From Methylocystis sp. IM3 (GTDB taxonomy: Bacteria; Pseudomonadota; Alphaproteobacteria; Rhizobiales; Beijerinckiaceae): a DNA stretch of 64,000 bases. Shown here one piece after another: positions 28,320 through 37,013 of the stretch. Positions within the stretch are counted from its first letter, which is position 1, and each line of letters begins with the position of its first letter. The stretch covers positions 3,454,501-3,518,500 of the forward strand of contig NZ_JBBPBZ010000002.1 of NCBI RefSeq assembly GCF_038070105.1. The letters are read 5' to 3'. The notes beneath the pieces are model-generated. The model searched no databases. It had not been told where the DNA came from and saw only the letters and a list, made by a program, of their open reading frames with translations. Both the position numbers and the translations under genes were made by a program.

Positions 28320-29525
28320 ATGACGCAAAAGGATTCCGCCCGCCCGATCCTCGACCGGCGCGCCGCGCTGCAGGGCCTCTGCGCCGCCCTCGTCGCCGCG
28401 CCCTGGCCGGCGCGGGGCGGCGATTTCACTGCATTCGTCGAAGGACTGTGGCCATCGGCGCAGGCGGCTGGCGTCTCGCGGGAGACCTTCGAGGCCGCGG
28501 TTTCAGGCCTCGCGCCGGAGCCCGGCGTGCTCGCCAAACCAAAGGCGCAAGCGGAATTCACGATCTCCATTCCCGCCTATCTGGCCGGGACAGTGACAAA
28601 TAGCCGCGTGGCGCGCGGGCAGTCGGTCGCCGCCGAGCTCGCGGGGCCGTTGCGCCGGGCGACCGAGCGGCATGGCGTTCCGGGCGAGATCGTCGTCGCC
28701 ATTCTCGGCGTCGAAAGCAATTTCGGCTCGGGGACCGGCGGCGCCGACGTGCTGAAAGTCCTGTCGACGCTCGCCTGGAAGGGCCACCGCGCCGAGACCT
28801 TCATCGAGGAATTCATCGACGCCCTCGTCATGCTCGAAAAGGGCTATGCGACGCGCGCCCAGTTGCGCGGCTCTTGGGCGGGCGCCATGGGCCAGCCGCA
28901 ATTCATGCCCTCGGCCTATCTCAAATTCGCCGAGAGCGACGCCGGCGCCGCCGCCCCGGACATTTGGCGTTCGCACGCCGATTCGGTCGCGAGCATCGCC
29001 AATTTCCTGCAAAAGTCGGGCTGGGTCGCCGGGCTCCCGGCCGTGGTCGAAGTCAGGCTGCCGGAGACGTTCGACTACGCCGCTTTCGATCTCGACTTCC
29101 CGCGCTGGCGGGCGCTGGGCGTTACCCGCGCGGATGGCGAGGCGCTCCCCGCCAGCGGCGCCGCGAGCCTCTATCTGCCGGCCGGGGCGCGCGGTCCGGC
29201 CTTTCTGATCTCGGATAACTTCGAAGTCATCCGCCAGTACAACACCTCGGACGCCTACGCCATGTCGGTCGCGGTTCTGGCCGAGCGCATTGCCGGGCGC
29301 GAGATTCCGCTCGCCCCCTGGCCCCGGGTCGCGCCGCTCTCGACCGCCGACGTCAAGGCGATGCAGCACTTGCTGACCGAGAAGGGCTATTATCGCGGAA
29401 CCCTCGACGGAAAGCTCGGGCGCACGAGCCGCAACGCCATTCACGCCTTCCAGCTCGCGGAAGGCGTTCAGCCGGCGGACGGCTTCGCGACCAAGGACAT
29501 ATTGGCGAGGCTGCGCGGCCGCTGA
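28320..29525 (+). CDS. Exported lytic murein transglycosylase (MltB family)
   Basis: A 401-residue protein. A twin-arginine-like signal, DRRAALQGLCAALVAAPW, occupies the first 35 residues. The SLT domain has AILGVESNFGSGTGG with the catalytic Glu, then GSWAGAMGQPQFMPSAYL. The C-terminal 60 residues form a peptidoglycan-binding domain (MQHLLTEKGYYRGTLDGKLGRTSRNAIHAFQ). It cleaves peptidoglycan glycan strands to anhydromuropeptides in the periplasm. An alternative ATG at 28284 adds 12 residues. It is divergent from irr, and the 5' untranslated regions overlap. Confidence 0.88.
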   Translation: MTQKDSARPILDRRAALQGLCAALVAAPWPARGGDFTAFVEGLWPSAQAAGVSRETFEAAVSGLAPEPGVLAKPKAQAEFTISIPAYLAGTVTNSRVARGQSVAAELAGPLRRATERHGVPGEIVVAILGVESNFGSGTGGADVLKVLSTLAWKGHRAETFIEEFIDALVMLEKGYATRAQLRGSWAGAMGQPQFMPSAYLKFAESDAGAAAPDIWRSHADSVASIANFLQKSGWVAGLPAVVEVRLPETFDYAAFDLDFPRWRALGVTRADGEALPASGAASLYLPAGARGPAFLISDNFEVIRQYNTSDAYAMSVAVLAERIAGREIPLAPWPRVAPLSTADVKAMQHLLTEKGYYRGTLDGKLGRTSRNAIHAFQLAEGVQPADGFATKDILARLRGR

Positions 29526-29536
29526 GCGGGCCCCGA

Positions 29537-30058
29537 TCAGCGCACCGGCGCCGAGACGAAACCGAAGGCGACGCGGGTCAGCATGTCGGCGCCGAAGCGC
29601 TCCTCCGCGCGCCGGACTGTCTGGCCGCCGAGGCTGCGGTAAAAGGCGAGCGCCTTCTCATTGTCGGCGAGCGCCCAGACGATCGTCGACAGATAGCCGT
29701 GCTCGGCGAGTTCGCGCCGGGCGGCGCCGAAGAGCCGGCGGCCCAGCCCCAGGCCCTGATGTTCGGGCGCAAGGTAGAGCTCGAAAATCTCGCCCGAATA
29801 GGGCATGGACGGCACGCGGTTGCGGCCATAGGTCGAATAACCGGCGATCCGCCTGTCAAAATCGACGACGAGCAGCCCCGTGCCCCGCAAGATCGCCGAA
29901 TGCCACCATTTCGGCCCCCGCCGCGCGACCATGCGCTCGAGCTCCACGCCCGGAATGACGCCCCGATAGGCGTCGCGCCAGGAGGCGTCATGAACGCGCG
30001 CGATTTCCTCGGCGTCGCCGGGTCGAGCGTGACGAATGGAGAAAGCGGTTTTAACCAT
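29537..30058 (-). CDS. GNAT-family N-acetyltransferase
   Basis: A 173-residue single-domain acetyltransferase. It begins FSIRHARPGDAEEIARVHDASWRDAYRGVIP, and the acetyl-CoA loop is LAPEHQGLGLGRRLFGAARRE. The signature WALADNEKALAFYRSLGG completes the fold. The substrate is unknown; relatives modify small amines or protein N-termini. It converges on the transglycosylase gene with an 11-nt gap and faces the leuA leader on its upstream side. Confidence 0.87.
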   Translation of the reverse strand: MVKTAFSIRHARPGDAEEIARVHDASWRDAYRGVIPGVELERMVARRGPKWWHSAILRGTGLLVVDFDRRIAGYSTYGRNRVPSMPYSGEIFELYLAPEHQGLGLGRRLFGAARRELAEHGYLSTIVWALADNEKALAFYRSLGGQTVRRAEERFGADMLTRVAFGFVSAPVR

Positions 30059-30271
30059 AGGAAGATGTTAGGGCTCATTCGACGCTTTGGGCAAGAGCCT
30101 CAAACGAAGGAAAACGCAAAAAAACGAATGCGGTTCGGCTTAACTTTTGTTAACGTTGCGACGCCTTCGGAACCGCGCCATTGCGCGCGGCCCCGGCTTG
30201 CCTGCGGCGGCGCATTTGCCTATCCTTGGGCGTTTTTCGGCCTTCGGCCGCTCGAGCGAGGATTTCGGGAC

Positions 30272-30394
30272 GTGGCTGTCTCCAACGCCACATATCGCGC
30301 CGTCGAGGCGCATCTGTCGACTGGCGCCGTCGCAGCCTGCGCGACGCCCGATCTGCGCCTGCTCCCCGGCCTGCTGCTTCTTCGTCGCCCCTGA
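30272..30394 (+). CDS. leuL: Leucine-rich leader peptide upstream of leuA
   Basis: A 40-codon frame starting at a GTG. Its 3' end reads LRLLPGLLLLRRP and stop, that is seven Leu in 13 residues. The TGA lies inside the 5' arm of an 8-bp hairpin. leuA begins 93 nt downstream. The arrangement matches ribosome-mediated attenuation of leucine synthesis, in which stalling at Leu codons changes RNA folding. The start could be a later codon, and the N-terminal part has no parallel. The symbol is by analogy with the enteric leader. Confidence 0.6.
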   Translation: MAVSNATYRAVEAHLSTGAVAACATPDLRLLPGLLLLRRP

Positions 30395-30427
30395 CCGCCC
30401 GCAGGGTTCAGCCCAGGCCGTCAGGGG
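30388..30427 (+). promoter_or_regulatory. Candidate leucine attenuator hairpin
   Basis: CCCCTGAC at 30388 pairs exactly with GTCAGGGG at 30420, with a 24-nt loop that itself can fold (GGGTTCAGCCC). The stop codon of the Leu-rich leader lies in the 5' arm. There is no T-run after it, so an effect on Rho access or on the leuA ribosome site (AGGAAG near 30474) is as likely as intrinsic termination. Confidence 0.5.
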
Positions 30428-30486
30428 ATCGAGACGCAACCGTTCAGCGCCCGGATAGGGCGAGCAGCTTTCAGGAAGTTTCCGAC

Positions 30487-32055
30487 ATGACCAATCCCGC
30501 AAACGGCTCCACGGACAGCGCGCGCGTCGTCATTTTCGACACGACCCTGCGCGACGGCGAACAGTCGCCCGGCGCCTCCATGACGCTCGAGGAAAAACTG
30601 GAGGTCGCCGATCTCCTGGACCAGATGGGCGTCGACATCATCGAGGCGGGCTTTCCCATCGCGAGCCCCGGCGATTTCGAGAGCGTTACGGAAGTCGCGC
30701 GACGGGTAAAGAACGGCTCGGTCGCCGGCCTCGCCCGCGCCTCCGAAAAGGACATCGACCGCTGCGCCGAGGCGCTGCGCGAAGCGAAGCGGCCGCGCAT
30801 CCACACCTTCATCTCCACCTCGCCGGTGCATATGAAATACAAGCTCCAGATGGAGCCCGAGCGGGTGCTGGAGCTCGTCGCCGCTTCCGTCTCGCGCGCC
30901 CGCAACCATGTCGCGGATGTGGAATGGTCGGCGGAGGACGGCACGCGCACGGAAATCGATTTCCTGTGCCGCTGCGTCGAGACCGCGATCAAGGCGGGCG
31001 CCACGACGATCAATATTCCCGACACCGTCGGCTATACGACGCCGCAGGAATATGAGCAGCTGTTCCGCACCGTGCGCGAGCGCGTGCCCAACGCCGACAA
31101 GGCGATCTTCTCGGTGCATTGCCACGACGATCTGGGCCTCGCCGTCGCCAATTCTCTGGCGGGCGTGCGCGGCGGCGCGCGGCAGGTGGAATGCACCATC
31201 AACGGGCTCGGCGAGCGCGCCGGCAACGCCGCGATGGAGGAAGTGGTGATGGCGCTGAGGACGCGCCACGACATTTTGCCCTATCACACAAATATCGACG
31301 CGAAGCTCCTGACCCGCGCCTCGAAGCTCGTCTCGGCGGTGACGTCCATCCCGGTGCAATACAACAAGGCGATCGTCGGGCGGAACGCCTTCGCGCATGA
31401 GAGCGGCATCCATCAGGACGGGATGCTCAAGAATGCCCACACCTATGAGATCATGACCCCCGAGAGCGTCGGCGTCTCCAAGACCTCGCTCGTCATGGGC
31501 AAGCATTCGGGCCGCCACGCCTTCCGCGAGAAGCTCAAGGAACTGGGTTATGATCTGGGCGAAAACCAGCTCAACGACGCCTTCAACCGGTTCAAGGATC
31601 TCGCCGACCGCAAGAAGTTCGTCTACGACGAGGACCTCGTCGCGCTCGTCGACGACGAGATCGTCACGGCCCACGACCACATCAAGGTGCTCGCCTTGAT
31701 GGTGATGGCCGGCACGCATGGGCCGCAGTCGGCGGCGCTGACGCTCGACATCGACGGCGACAAGGTGACCCATCAGGCGACCGGCAACGGCCCCGTCGAC
31801 GCCATCTTCAACGCCATCAAGGCGCTCGCGCCGCATGAGGCGACGCTGGAGCTCTATCAGGTCCACGCCGTCACCCAAGGCACGGACGCACAGGCTGAAG
31901 TGTCCGTGCGCCTGTCGGAGGACGGGAAGTCCGTCACGGGCCGCGGCGCCGATCCGGACACGCTTGTCGCTTCGGCGCGCGCCTATGTCTCGGCGCTCAA
32001 CAAGCTGATGGTGAAGCGCGGCCGCGCCAGGCCGGAAGCGATGCAGGCGGTTTGA
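30487..32055 (+). CDS. leuA: 2-isopropylmalate synthase
   Basis: A 522-residue enzyme. The TIM barrel opens [18 protein letters not shown] with the metal-binding Asp; [16 protein letters not shown] gives the catalytic His-x-His and [13 protein letters not shown] follows. [15 protein letters not shown] marks the linker region. The C-terminal allosteric domain (about 390-510) should bind leucine for feedback inhibition. The ATG at 30487 has AGGAAG about 10 nt upstream. It performs the first committed step of leucine synthesis, condensing acetyl-CoA with 2-oxoisovalerate. It stands alone with its own leader and terminator. Confidence 0.96.
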   Translation: MTNPANGSTDSARVVIFDTTLRDGEQSPGASMTLEEKLEVADLLDQMGVDIIEAGFPIASPGDFESVTEVARRVKNGSVAGLARASEKDIDRCAEALREAKRPRIHTFISTSPVHMKYKLQMEPERVLELVAASVSRARNHVADVEWSAEDGTRTEIDFLCRCVETAIKAGATTINIPDTVGYTTPQEYEQLFRTVRERVPNADKAIFSVHCHDDLGLAVANSLAGVRGGARQVECTINGLGERAGNAAMEEVVMALRTRHDILPYHTNIDAKLLTRASKLVSAVTSIPVQYNKAIVGRNAFAHESGIHQDGMLKNAHTYEIMTPESVGVSKTSLVMGKHSGRHAFREKLKELGYDLGENQLNDAFNRFKDLADRKKFVYDEDLVALVDDEIVTAHDHIKVLALMVMAGTHGPQSAALTLDIDGDKVTHQATGNGPVDAIFNAIKALAPHEATLELYQVHAVTQGTDAQAEVSVRLSEDGKSVTGRGADPDTLVASARAYVSALNKLMVKRGRARPEAMQAV

Positions 32056-32065
32056 CGATCGCATC

Positions 32066-32097
32066 GATCAAAGCCTCCAACAGAGGAGGCTTTGATC
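32066..32097 (+). terminator. Perfect 13-bp hairpin after leuA
   Basis: GATCAAAGCCTCC pairs exactly with GGAGGCTTTGATC around the loop AACAGA, starting 10 bases after the leuA stop. The T-run is short (TTT within the arm), so its strength rests on the stem. It separates leuA from the small His-rich gene. Confidence 0.75.
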
Positions 32098-32258
32098 AGA
32101 CATATTCTCACGAAGTCGAGTTTGTGCTTGCCTCGGCCTTTGCGCGAGGCAAAGTCTCTCTTGGGCTGAGCAGTCTTTACTTTGGATAGACTTTCTTTGG
32201 ACCTGCGGTATCGTTCCGTGGCGACACGGGAGGTCGCGTATAATAGGAGGGCATTTGA

Positions 32259-32597
32259 ATGAACCGTAGAAATCTCGCTCTTTTTCTCGCCGTCGGCGCC
32301 GCAGTCGCCTTTGCCCCGCGTCTCGCGCTCGCCGAGGATCATCTTGCGGAAGCGATCAGCCACACGAAGGAAGCCATCGATCATGGCAAGCAAGGCCATG
32401 CCGACGTTCTCGTGACCCATGCGGAAGCCGCGCTCAAACACGCGGAAGCCGCGGAAAAGGCGAAAGCCAATCCGCATACCAAGGAAGGCATAACGCACCT
32501 CAAGGCGTCGATTTCCGAGGGCAAGAAGAAAAACGCCGAAGGCGCGACGAGCCACGCCGAGGAGGCTCTGACGCATCTCGAGGCGGCGACGAAGTAA
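32259..32597 (+). CDS. Exported His-rich small metal-binding protein (SmbP-like)
   Basis: A 112-residue protein with a signal peptide (RRNLALFLAVGAAVAFAPRLALA, cleavage near residue 25). The mature part is almost all helical, with ten His at roughly seven-residue spacing in units such as SHTKEAIDHGKQGH, LVTHAEAALKHAEAAEKAKA and TSHAEEALTHLEAA. This matches the SmbP four-helix metal-binding family described in Nitrosomonas, which binds copper and other divalent metals in the periplasm. GGAGG lies about 9 nt before the ATG. It is monocistronic. A role in copper buffering would suit a methanotroph, but the host type is not proven. Confidence 0.8.
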   Translation: MNRRNLALFLAVGAAVAFAPRLALAEDHLAEAISHTKEAIDHGKQGHADVLVTHAEAALKHAEAAEKAKANPHTKEGITHLKASISEGKKKNAEGATSHAEEALTHLEAATK

Positions 32598-32607
32598 GTC
32601 CGGGGCG

Positions 32608-32636
32608 CCCCGTCGTCGCGACGCGGTCGGGGCGCG
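32608..32636 (+). terminator. GC-rich hairpin after the SmbP-like gene
   Basis: CGCCCCG at 32608 pairs with CGGGGCG at 32630; inside, CGTCG can pair with CGACG. It starts 10 bases after the stop codon. Only GTT follows, so T support is weak. Confidence 0.55.
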
Positions 32637-32674
32637 TTCGGCCGAGCCAAGGATCGGGCTGGATCCCGCCGACT

Positions 32675-32693
32675 TATTTCAGAATCTGAAATA
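32675..32693. promoter_or_regulatory. NsrR-type operator upstream of nsrR
   Basis: TATTTCAGAATCTGAAATA is a perfect inverted repeat, 9 bp each side of a central A. It ends 18 bases before the nsrR ATG. A related 19-bp sequence lies before hcp and both are followed by the same CCG. This position and symmetry suggest autoregulation by NsrR. Confidence 0.75.
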
Positions 32694-32711
32694 CCGTGTT
32701 AGCCTGTCAAA

Positions 32712-33143
32712 ATGCGATTGACCAATTTTACCGATTTCGGCCTTCGCGCCCTCATTCTCCTCGCCGACCGCAATCCGGAAATTCTCAGCGCGGCGACGAT
32801 CGCCGATCATTTCAAGGTTTCCCGCCACCATATGGCGAAAGTCCTCCAGGAGCTCGCCGCCGCCGGTTTTGTCGAGGGAATTCGCGGCGCTCAGGGGGGC
32901 GTGAGGCTCGCCCGCGATCCCCGCGACATCCGCATCGGCGACGTCGTCCGCCGGCTCGACGATCAGCCGCTCGTGGAATGTTTCAGCCTGGAGGGCAGCG
33001 ACTGCGCGCTTTTGCCGCGGTGCCGTCTGAAGGGCATGCTGGCGCGCGCCCAGCAGGGCTTCATGCGGGAGCTGGATCGCTTCACCCTCAGCGATTGCCT
33101 GCAAAAATCAGGCTCTTCCCCCGGCCTCGACCTCTCCCTCTGA
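32712..33143 (+). CDS. nsrR: Rrf2-family nitric-oxide-responsive repressor NsrR
   Basis: A 143-residue Rrf2 protein: winged helix at the N-terminus (MRLTNFTDFGLRALI, HFKVSRHHMAKVLQEL, GIRGAQGGVRLAR) and three cluster Cys at positions 90, 98 and 104 in CFSLEGSDCALLPRC. The spacing and the N-terminal LTNFTDF are those of NsrR rather than IscR. It should hold an Fe-S cluster that reacts with NO and lose DNA binding when nitrosylated. A perfect palindrome precedes it, and hcp follows 127 nt downstream with its own copy of the motif. Confidence 0.9.
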   Translation: MRLTNFTDFGLRALILLADRNPEILSAATIADHFKVSRHHMAKVLQELAAAGFVEGIRGAQGGVRLARDPRDIRIGDVVRRLDDQPLVECFSLEGSDCALLPRCRLKGMLARAQQGFMRELDRFTLSDCLQKSGSSPGLDLSL

Positions 33144-33185
33144 CGGTCTCGCCCGCGCCCGACGCCACCTTGACTCGCCCGCTTT

Positions 33186-33204
33186 TAATTACGCATTCTA
33201 AATA
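33186..33204. promoter_or_regulatory. NsrR-type operator upstream of hcp
   Basis: TAATTACGCATTCTAAATA aligns without gaps to the palindrome before nsrR, sharing TA.TT..G.AT...AAATA and the following CCG. It is less symmetric. It lies 66 bases before the hcp start, a suitable distance for promoter overlap. It supports NsrR control of hcp and the reductase. Confidence 0.65.
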
Positions 33205-33270
33205 CCGCTTTCGGCGCGGGCCGCAGCGCCGGCGCATCGCGAGAAGGCCGAAAGCAGAGAGGGAGTCCCG

Positions 33271-34935
33271 ATGTTCTGTTATCAATGCGAGCAGACCTTT
33301 AGATCCGACAACAAGGCAGGTTGCGCGGGCGCCAAGGGAATGTGCGGCAAGGACGCCGCGACCGCCGATCTGCAGGACGTGCTGCTCCATGTCTGCGAGG
33401 GAATCGGCCAGTATCTCCATCGCGCGCGCCGGCTCGGGGCGACCGACGCGGAAGCCGACCGTTTCCTTCTCTTTGCTTTCTTCACCACGCTGACCAACGT
33501 CAATTTCAGCGCCGCCAAATTCGTCGAGTTCATCCAGCGGGCCGCGCAGCTTCGCGACGGCGCGAAAGCCCTCTATGAAAAGGCCGCGCGCGAGGCCGGC
33601 GAGACGCCGGAAACCTTAAGCGGCGCCGCCGCCTTCGTCCCCGCGAAGGATATGGCCGGGCTCCTCGCACAAGCCGGCGAAGCGGCGATCCGGAAGGACG
33701 TTGCGCGCCTCGGCGAAGACGTGGTGGGCCTGCGCGCCCTGGTGCTTTACGGCCTCAAGGGCGTCTGCGCCTATGCGCATCACGCCTGCGTGCTCGGCGA
33801 GGAGCGCGACGCGATTTATGCGGCGGTCGAACATGCGCTCGACCTTCTCGCGAGCGAGCCTGAAGACATCGGGCCGCTGCTCGACGAGGCGCTGGCGCTC
33901 GGACGGGCCAATTTCCTCGCCATGGAGGCGCTCGACGCCGCCAATACCGGAAACTTCGGAACGCCGGAGCCGACGAGCGTGCGCGTGACGCCCATCAAGG
34001 GCAAGGCCATCCTCGTCTCCGGGCACGACCTGAAGGATCTGCACGCCATTCTCGAAGCCACGAAGGACAAGGGGATCAACGTCTATACCCATGGCGAGCT
34101 GCTGCCGGCGCATTCCTATCCCGCGCTCAGGTCCTATCCGCATCTCGCCGGCAATTACGGCGGCGCCTGGCAGGACCAGCAGAAGGAATTCGCGGAGTTC
34201 CCCGGTCCGATCGTGATGACGTCGAACTGCCTGATCGAGCCGCAGCCGCGCTATCGCGCCCGCATCTTCACCGCCGGTCCCGTGGGCTGGCCGGGCGTGC
34301 GCCACATTGCGAATGAGGACTTCACGCAGGTCGTCCAGGCGGCGCTCGCACTGCCGGGTTTCGCCGAAGACGCAGAGGAGCAGCGCATCACGGTCGGATT
34401 CGGCCGCGCGGCCGTGCTCGGCGTCGCCGACAAGGTCATCGACGCGGTCAAGAGCGGCGCCATCCGTCATTTCTTCATGATCGGCGGCTGCGACGGCGCC
34501 GCGCCGGGGCGCAATTATTACGCCGATTTCGCACATGCGACGCCGGACGACACGGTGATCCTCACGCTCGGCTGCGGCAAATACCGCTTCAACAAGCACG
34601 ACTTCGGCACGGTCGGCGGGCTCCCGCGCCTGCTCGACATGGGCCAGTGCAACGACGCCTATTCGGCGCTCGTCGTCGCGACGAAGCTCGCCGAGGCCTT
34701 TGGCGTCGGCGTCAATGAACTGCCCTTGTCGCTGATCGTCTCCTGGTTCGAACAGAAGGCCGCGGCGGTGCTGCTCACGCTGCTCGCCCTCGGCGTGCGC
34801 AACGTGCGCCTCGGCCCGACGCTTCCGGCCTTTCTGACCCCGGCGCTGGTCGACGTTCTCGTGGAGAAGTTCGGCGTTTTGCCCATCGGCGACGCCAGGG
34901 CCGACATCGACGCCGCGCTCAGCCGCGCCGCCTGA
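33271..34935 (+). CDS. hcp: Hybrid cluster protein (hydroxylamine/NO reductase)
   Basis: A 554-residue protein. The N-terminal Cys set is C3-x2-C6-x11-C18-x6-C25, the spacing of the class with a [2Fe-2S] proximal cluster as in E. coli. Hybrid-cluster ligands are seen in [17 protein letters not shown] and [16 protein letters not shown], and near the C-terminus [21 protein letters not shown] precedes the ATG. It reduces NO or hydroxylamine and removes nitrosative damage, useful in a cell that oxidises ammonia by accident or denitrifies. A hairpin separates it from the reductase downstream. Confidence 0.95.
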   Translation: MFCYQCEQTFRSDNKAGCAGAKGMCGKDAATADLQDVLLHVCEGIGQYLHRARRLGATDAEADRFLLFAFFTTLTNVNFSAAKFVEFIQRAAQLRDGAKALYEKAAREAGETPETLSGAAAFVPAKDMAGLLAQAGEAAIRKDVARLGEDVVGLRALVLYGLKGVCAYAHHACVLGEERDAIYAAVEHALDLLASEPEDIGPLLDEALALGRANFLAMEALDAANTGNFGTPEPTSVRVTPIKGKAILVSGHDLKDLHAILEATKDKGINVYTHGELLPAHSYPALRSYPHLAGNYGGAWQDQQKEFAEFPGPIVMTSNCLIEPQPRYRARIFTAGPVGWPGVRHIANEDFTQVVQAALALPGFAEDAEEQRITVGFGRAAVLGVADKVIDAVKSGAIRHFFMIGGCDGAAPGRNYYADFAHATPDDTVILTLGCGKYRFNKHDFGTVGGLPRLLDMGQCNDAYSALVVATKLAEAFGVGVNELPLSLIVSWFEQKAAAVLLTLLALGVRNVRLGPTLPAFLTPALVDVLVEKFGVLPIGDARADIDAALSRAA

Positions 34936-34947
34936 CGCCTTGTCCCG

Positions 34948-34972
34948 CGGGCGCCCTTACGAGGGGCGCCCG
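34948..34972 (+). other. Intercistronic hairpin between hcp and the reductase gene
   Basis: CGGGCGCCC at 34948 pairs with GGGCGCCCG at 34964, a 9-bp stem with a loop of about 7 bases. It starts 12 nt after the hcp stop and ends 24 nt before the next start. With no T-run it may protect the hcp part of the transcript or reduce readthrough rather than end it. Confidence 0.5.
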
Positions 34973-34996
34973 TCGTCCCATCCGGAAACGCCGCAC

Positions 34997-36031
34997 ATGT
35001 TCAAGGTCGAACTTCTCACCCGCGACGGCGCCGCCATCGCCTTCGACGCCGAACCGTCGGAAAATCTGCTCGCCGCCGCCGAGCGGGCGAACATCTATCT
35101 CCCCTCTTCGTGCCGCGAGGGCGCCTGCGGCGCCTGCCGCGTCACGCATGCGTCGGGCGACATCGAACTCGACGCCTATAGCAGCGCCGCGCTCAGCGAC
35201 GCCGAGCGGGCGGCCGGCGGCATTCTCCTGTGCCGCGCCCATGCGCATGGCGATGTGGCGCTGCATGCGCCCTTCGACGCGGCGTCGATCGGCTTTGCGC
35301 CGACGCCGCAGCGGCGCGCGACGATCGTCGACATCGGCCCCGCCGGGGCCAGGGCGATGAGGATTGTCCTGCAATATGAGGAAGACCCCGAGTTCGGCAG
35401 GGCCGCCCAGTTCGTCGCCGGGCAATTCGGGGAACTTGAAATTCCCGAAAGCGGAATCAGGCGATCCTACTCGCTGGCCAACGCCCCCAACTGGGACGGA
35501 AAGCTCGAGTTCCTCATCCGCTTGCAGCCCGGCGGCGCCTTTTCAACCTATCTGAGGGAGCGCGCCAGTATCGGCGACGCGCTGATCGTGCATGGACCCA
35601 AGGGGCAATTCACGCTCGATGAAGCGAGCCTCGCGCCGCGCTGGTTCGTGGCCGGCGGCACCGGCCTTGCGCCCGCCTTGTCGATGCTGCGCCATATGGC
35701 GGAACTCGCCGACCCTTGCCCCGCCCGGCTTTTCTTCGGGGTCAATCGCGTGGACGAACTCTTCGCCCTCGACGCCCTGGAGGAGATCCGCGCAGCCCTG
35801 CCTCAGCTGGCCGTCACGATTTGCGTCTGGGCGCCGGAAACCCCGCCGGAAACCCGATGGCGCGGCTTCGCCGGCACGCCCGCAGAGGCGCTGGCGCAAT
35901 CATTGGCGAACGCCTCCGAGCGGCCCGACATCTATGTCTGCGGTCCGCCCGCGCTGATCACGGCCGTGGAGACAGTCGCTCTCGCTGGCGGCGCCGGCGC
36001 GACTTACGCCGAGCGATTTTCGGCCGCGTAG
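34997..36031 (+). CDS. NADH oxidoreductase with N-terminal ferredoxin domain, likely Hcp reductase
   Basis: A 344-residue three-domain flavoprotein. Residues 1-95 are a plant-type [2Fe-2S] ferredoxin with SSCREGACGACRV and a fourth Cys in ILLCRAH. Residues 105-205 bind FAD (RSYSLANAP) and the remainder binds NAD(H) (FVAGGTGLAPALSML, VCGPPALI). Domain order Fd-FAD-NAD is that of MmoC and BenC, not of E. coli Hcr, whose ferredoxin is C-terminal. It lies 61 nt after hcp under the same putative operator, so electron delivery from NADH to Hcp is the likely job. Confidence 0.87.
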   Translation: MFKVELLTRDGAAIAFDAEPSENLLAAAERANIYLPSSCREGACGACRVTHASGDIELDAYSSAALSDAERAAGGILLCRAHAHGDVALHAPFDAASIGFAPTPQRRATIVDIGPAGARAMRIVLQYEEDPEFGRAAQFVAGQFGELEIPESGIRRSYSLANAPNWDGKLEFLIRLQPGGAFSTYLRERASIGDALIVHGPKGQFTLDEASLAPRWFVAGGTGLAPALSMLRHMAELADPCPARLFFGVNRVDELFALDALEEIRAALPQLAVTICVWAPETPPETRWRGFAGTPAEALAQSLANASERPDIYVCGPPALITAVETVALAGGAGATYAERFSAA

Positions 36032-36055
36032 AGCGCGGCTCCTCGCGCGAGCCTC

Positions 36056-36427
36056 TCAGGGCGCGGCGTCGTCTTCCTCGCCGGCGCGCGCCTGCGGATC
36101 GGCGGCCGCCATCTTCGCCTCCCCCACATAGCGCTGCATTGCGCCGAGCGCGCCTTGCGCGATCCCGGCGAGCGCAAGCTCGGGCGACCGGAGCGCGAGC
36201 CCGACAGCAAGCTTCGTGCGGCCCATCGCCTCATTGGCGTAGCCGCGCAGCTGATCGCTCGGGCCCGACTGCACGACATCGCCAAAAGCCTGGGACAAGG
36301 CCTGATTGAGCCGCGCGGGGGCGGCGGCCGGCGCGGCCGCCTCCGGCGACGCCACGCCCGCCATCCCGGCCCTTGCCTCGACTGGTTGCGTGATCTCCTG
36401 CTCTACAGTGTTGATCGGATTCGACAT
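36056..36427 (-). CDS. Small CsbD-like protein
   Basis: A 123-residue soluble protein. The N-terminal 45 residues are Ala/Pro-rich and probably disordered. The segment QLRGYANEAMGRTKLAVGLALRSPELALAGIAQGALGAMQ resembles CsbD-family stress proteins (split as two short repeats GYANEAMGRTK and IAQGALGAMQ). CsbD proteins are induced by general stress, with unknown biochemistry. It converges on the reductase gene with 24 nt between stops. Confidence 0.55.
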   Translation of the reverse strand: MSNPINTVEQEITQPVEARAGMAGVASPEAAAPAAAPARLNQALSQAFGDVVQSGPSDQLRGYANEAMGRTKLAVGLALRSPELALAGIAQGALGAMQRYVGEAKMAAADPQARAGEEDDAAP

Positions 36428-36470
36428 GGATTTGCTCGCCTTCCCACGCCGCGCAGGCGTCGGCTTCCTC

Positions 36471-36797
36471 TCAAGTTGAAACGGGAGTCCTCCCGCCGTG
36501 TCCCGAACCCCGCTCCGCGACGCCGAAGGCGACGTCGCGCCACTCGCGAATCCAGAAATCGGCGACGCTGAAACGCGCGATCTCCGCCCCCTCCGGATCG
36601 ATGACGACGATGGCGTCGAAGTCCACAGTTTGGAGCGCTCTCGGACTGCTCATCTCGATTTCGAAGAAACGCCTGACCTGCTCGACGACCTCGCCGCGAT
36701 CGGCCGAAGGCCGCTCATATTCTCGCAGCGTCGTCTCCGGGCCAGCCATGCCGCCGGCGTCGACGATCTTGATTTCCTTGACGCGGTAGGGTTGCAT
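36471..36797 (-). CDS. Hypothetical protein
   Basis: A 108-residue protein with no domain I recognise. It has a YRVKEIKIVDAGG start, an acidic middle and a strand pair FDAIVVIDPEGAEIARF, which resembles a small alpha/beta fold. The ATG at 36797 is supported by the conserved-looking YRVKEI start; upstream frames extending to 36992 are Arg-rich and unlikely. It lies 43 nt upstream of the CsbD-like gene on the same strand. Confidence 0.5.
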   Translation of the reverse strand: MQPYRVKEIKIVDAGGMAGPETTLREYERPSADRGEVVEQVRRFFEIEMSSPRALQTVDFDAIVVIDPEGAEIARFSVADFWIREWRDVAFGVAERGSGHGGRTPVST

Positions 36798-37013
36798 TTT
36801 CCGGCCTCGGCTTTTTCCAGCACATGAGAGTGAAATTGGTTGGCCGTCGCAGGCGTCAAGGGTGGCCGGCGGAACCGCAGGGCTTCCTCGAGGCGCGGAG
36901 GGAAAAACGCCCGACCAGGCCGCAGCTGGTTTTTGGCGAAGCCCGTTCTTATTTGAACATTTGCCGTCGTCCCGCCGGGGGCTGCGAAGCACGGGCTAGT
37001 TATGGGGAAAGGC

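Noticed and set aside
30421..32064. A 547-codon open frame antisense to leuA
   Set aside because: High GC leaves antisense frames open. The translation is Arg/His/Asp-rich with no family, and leuA on the other strand is unambiguous.
33616..34599. A 327-codon open frame antisense to hcp
   Set aside because: Shadow of hcp; composition typical of antisense frames and no ribosome site.
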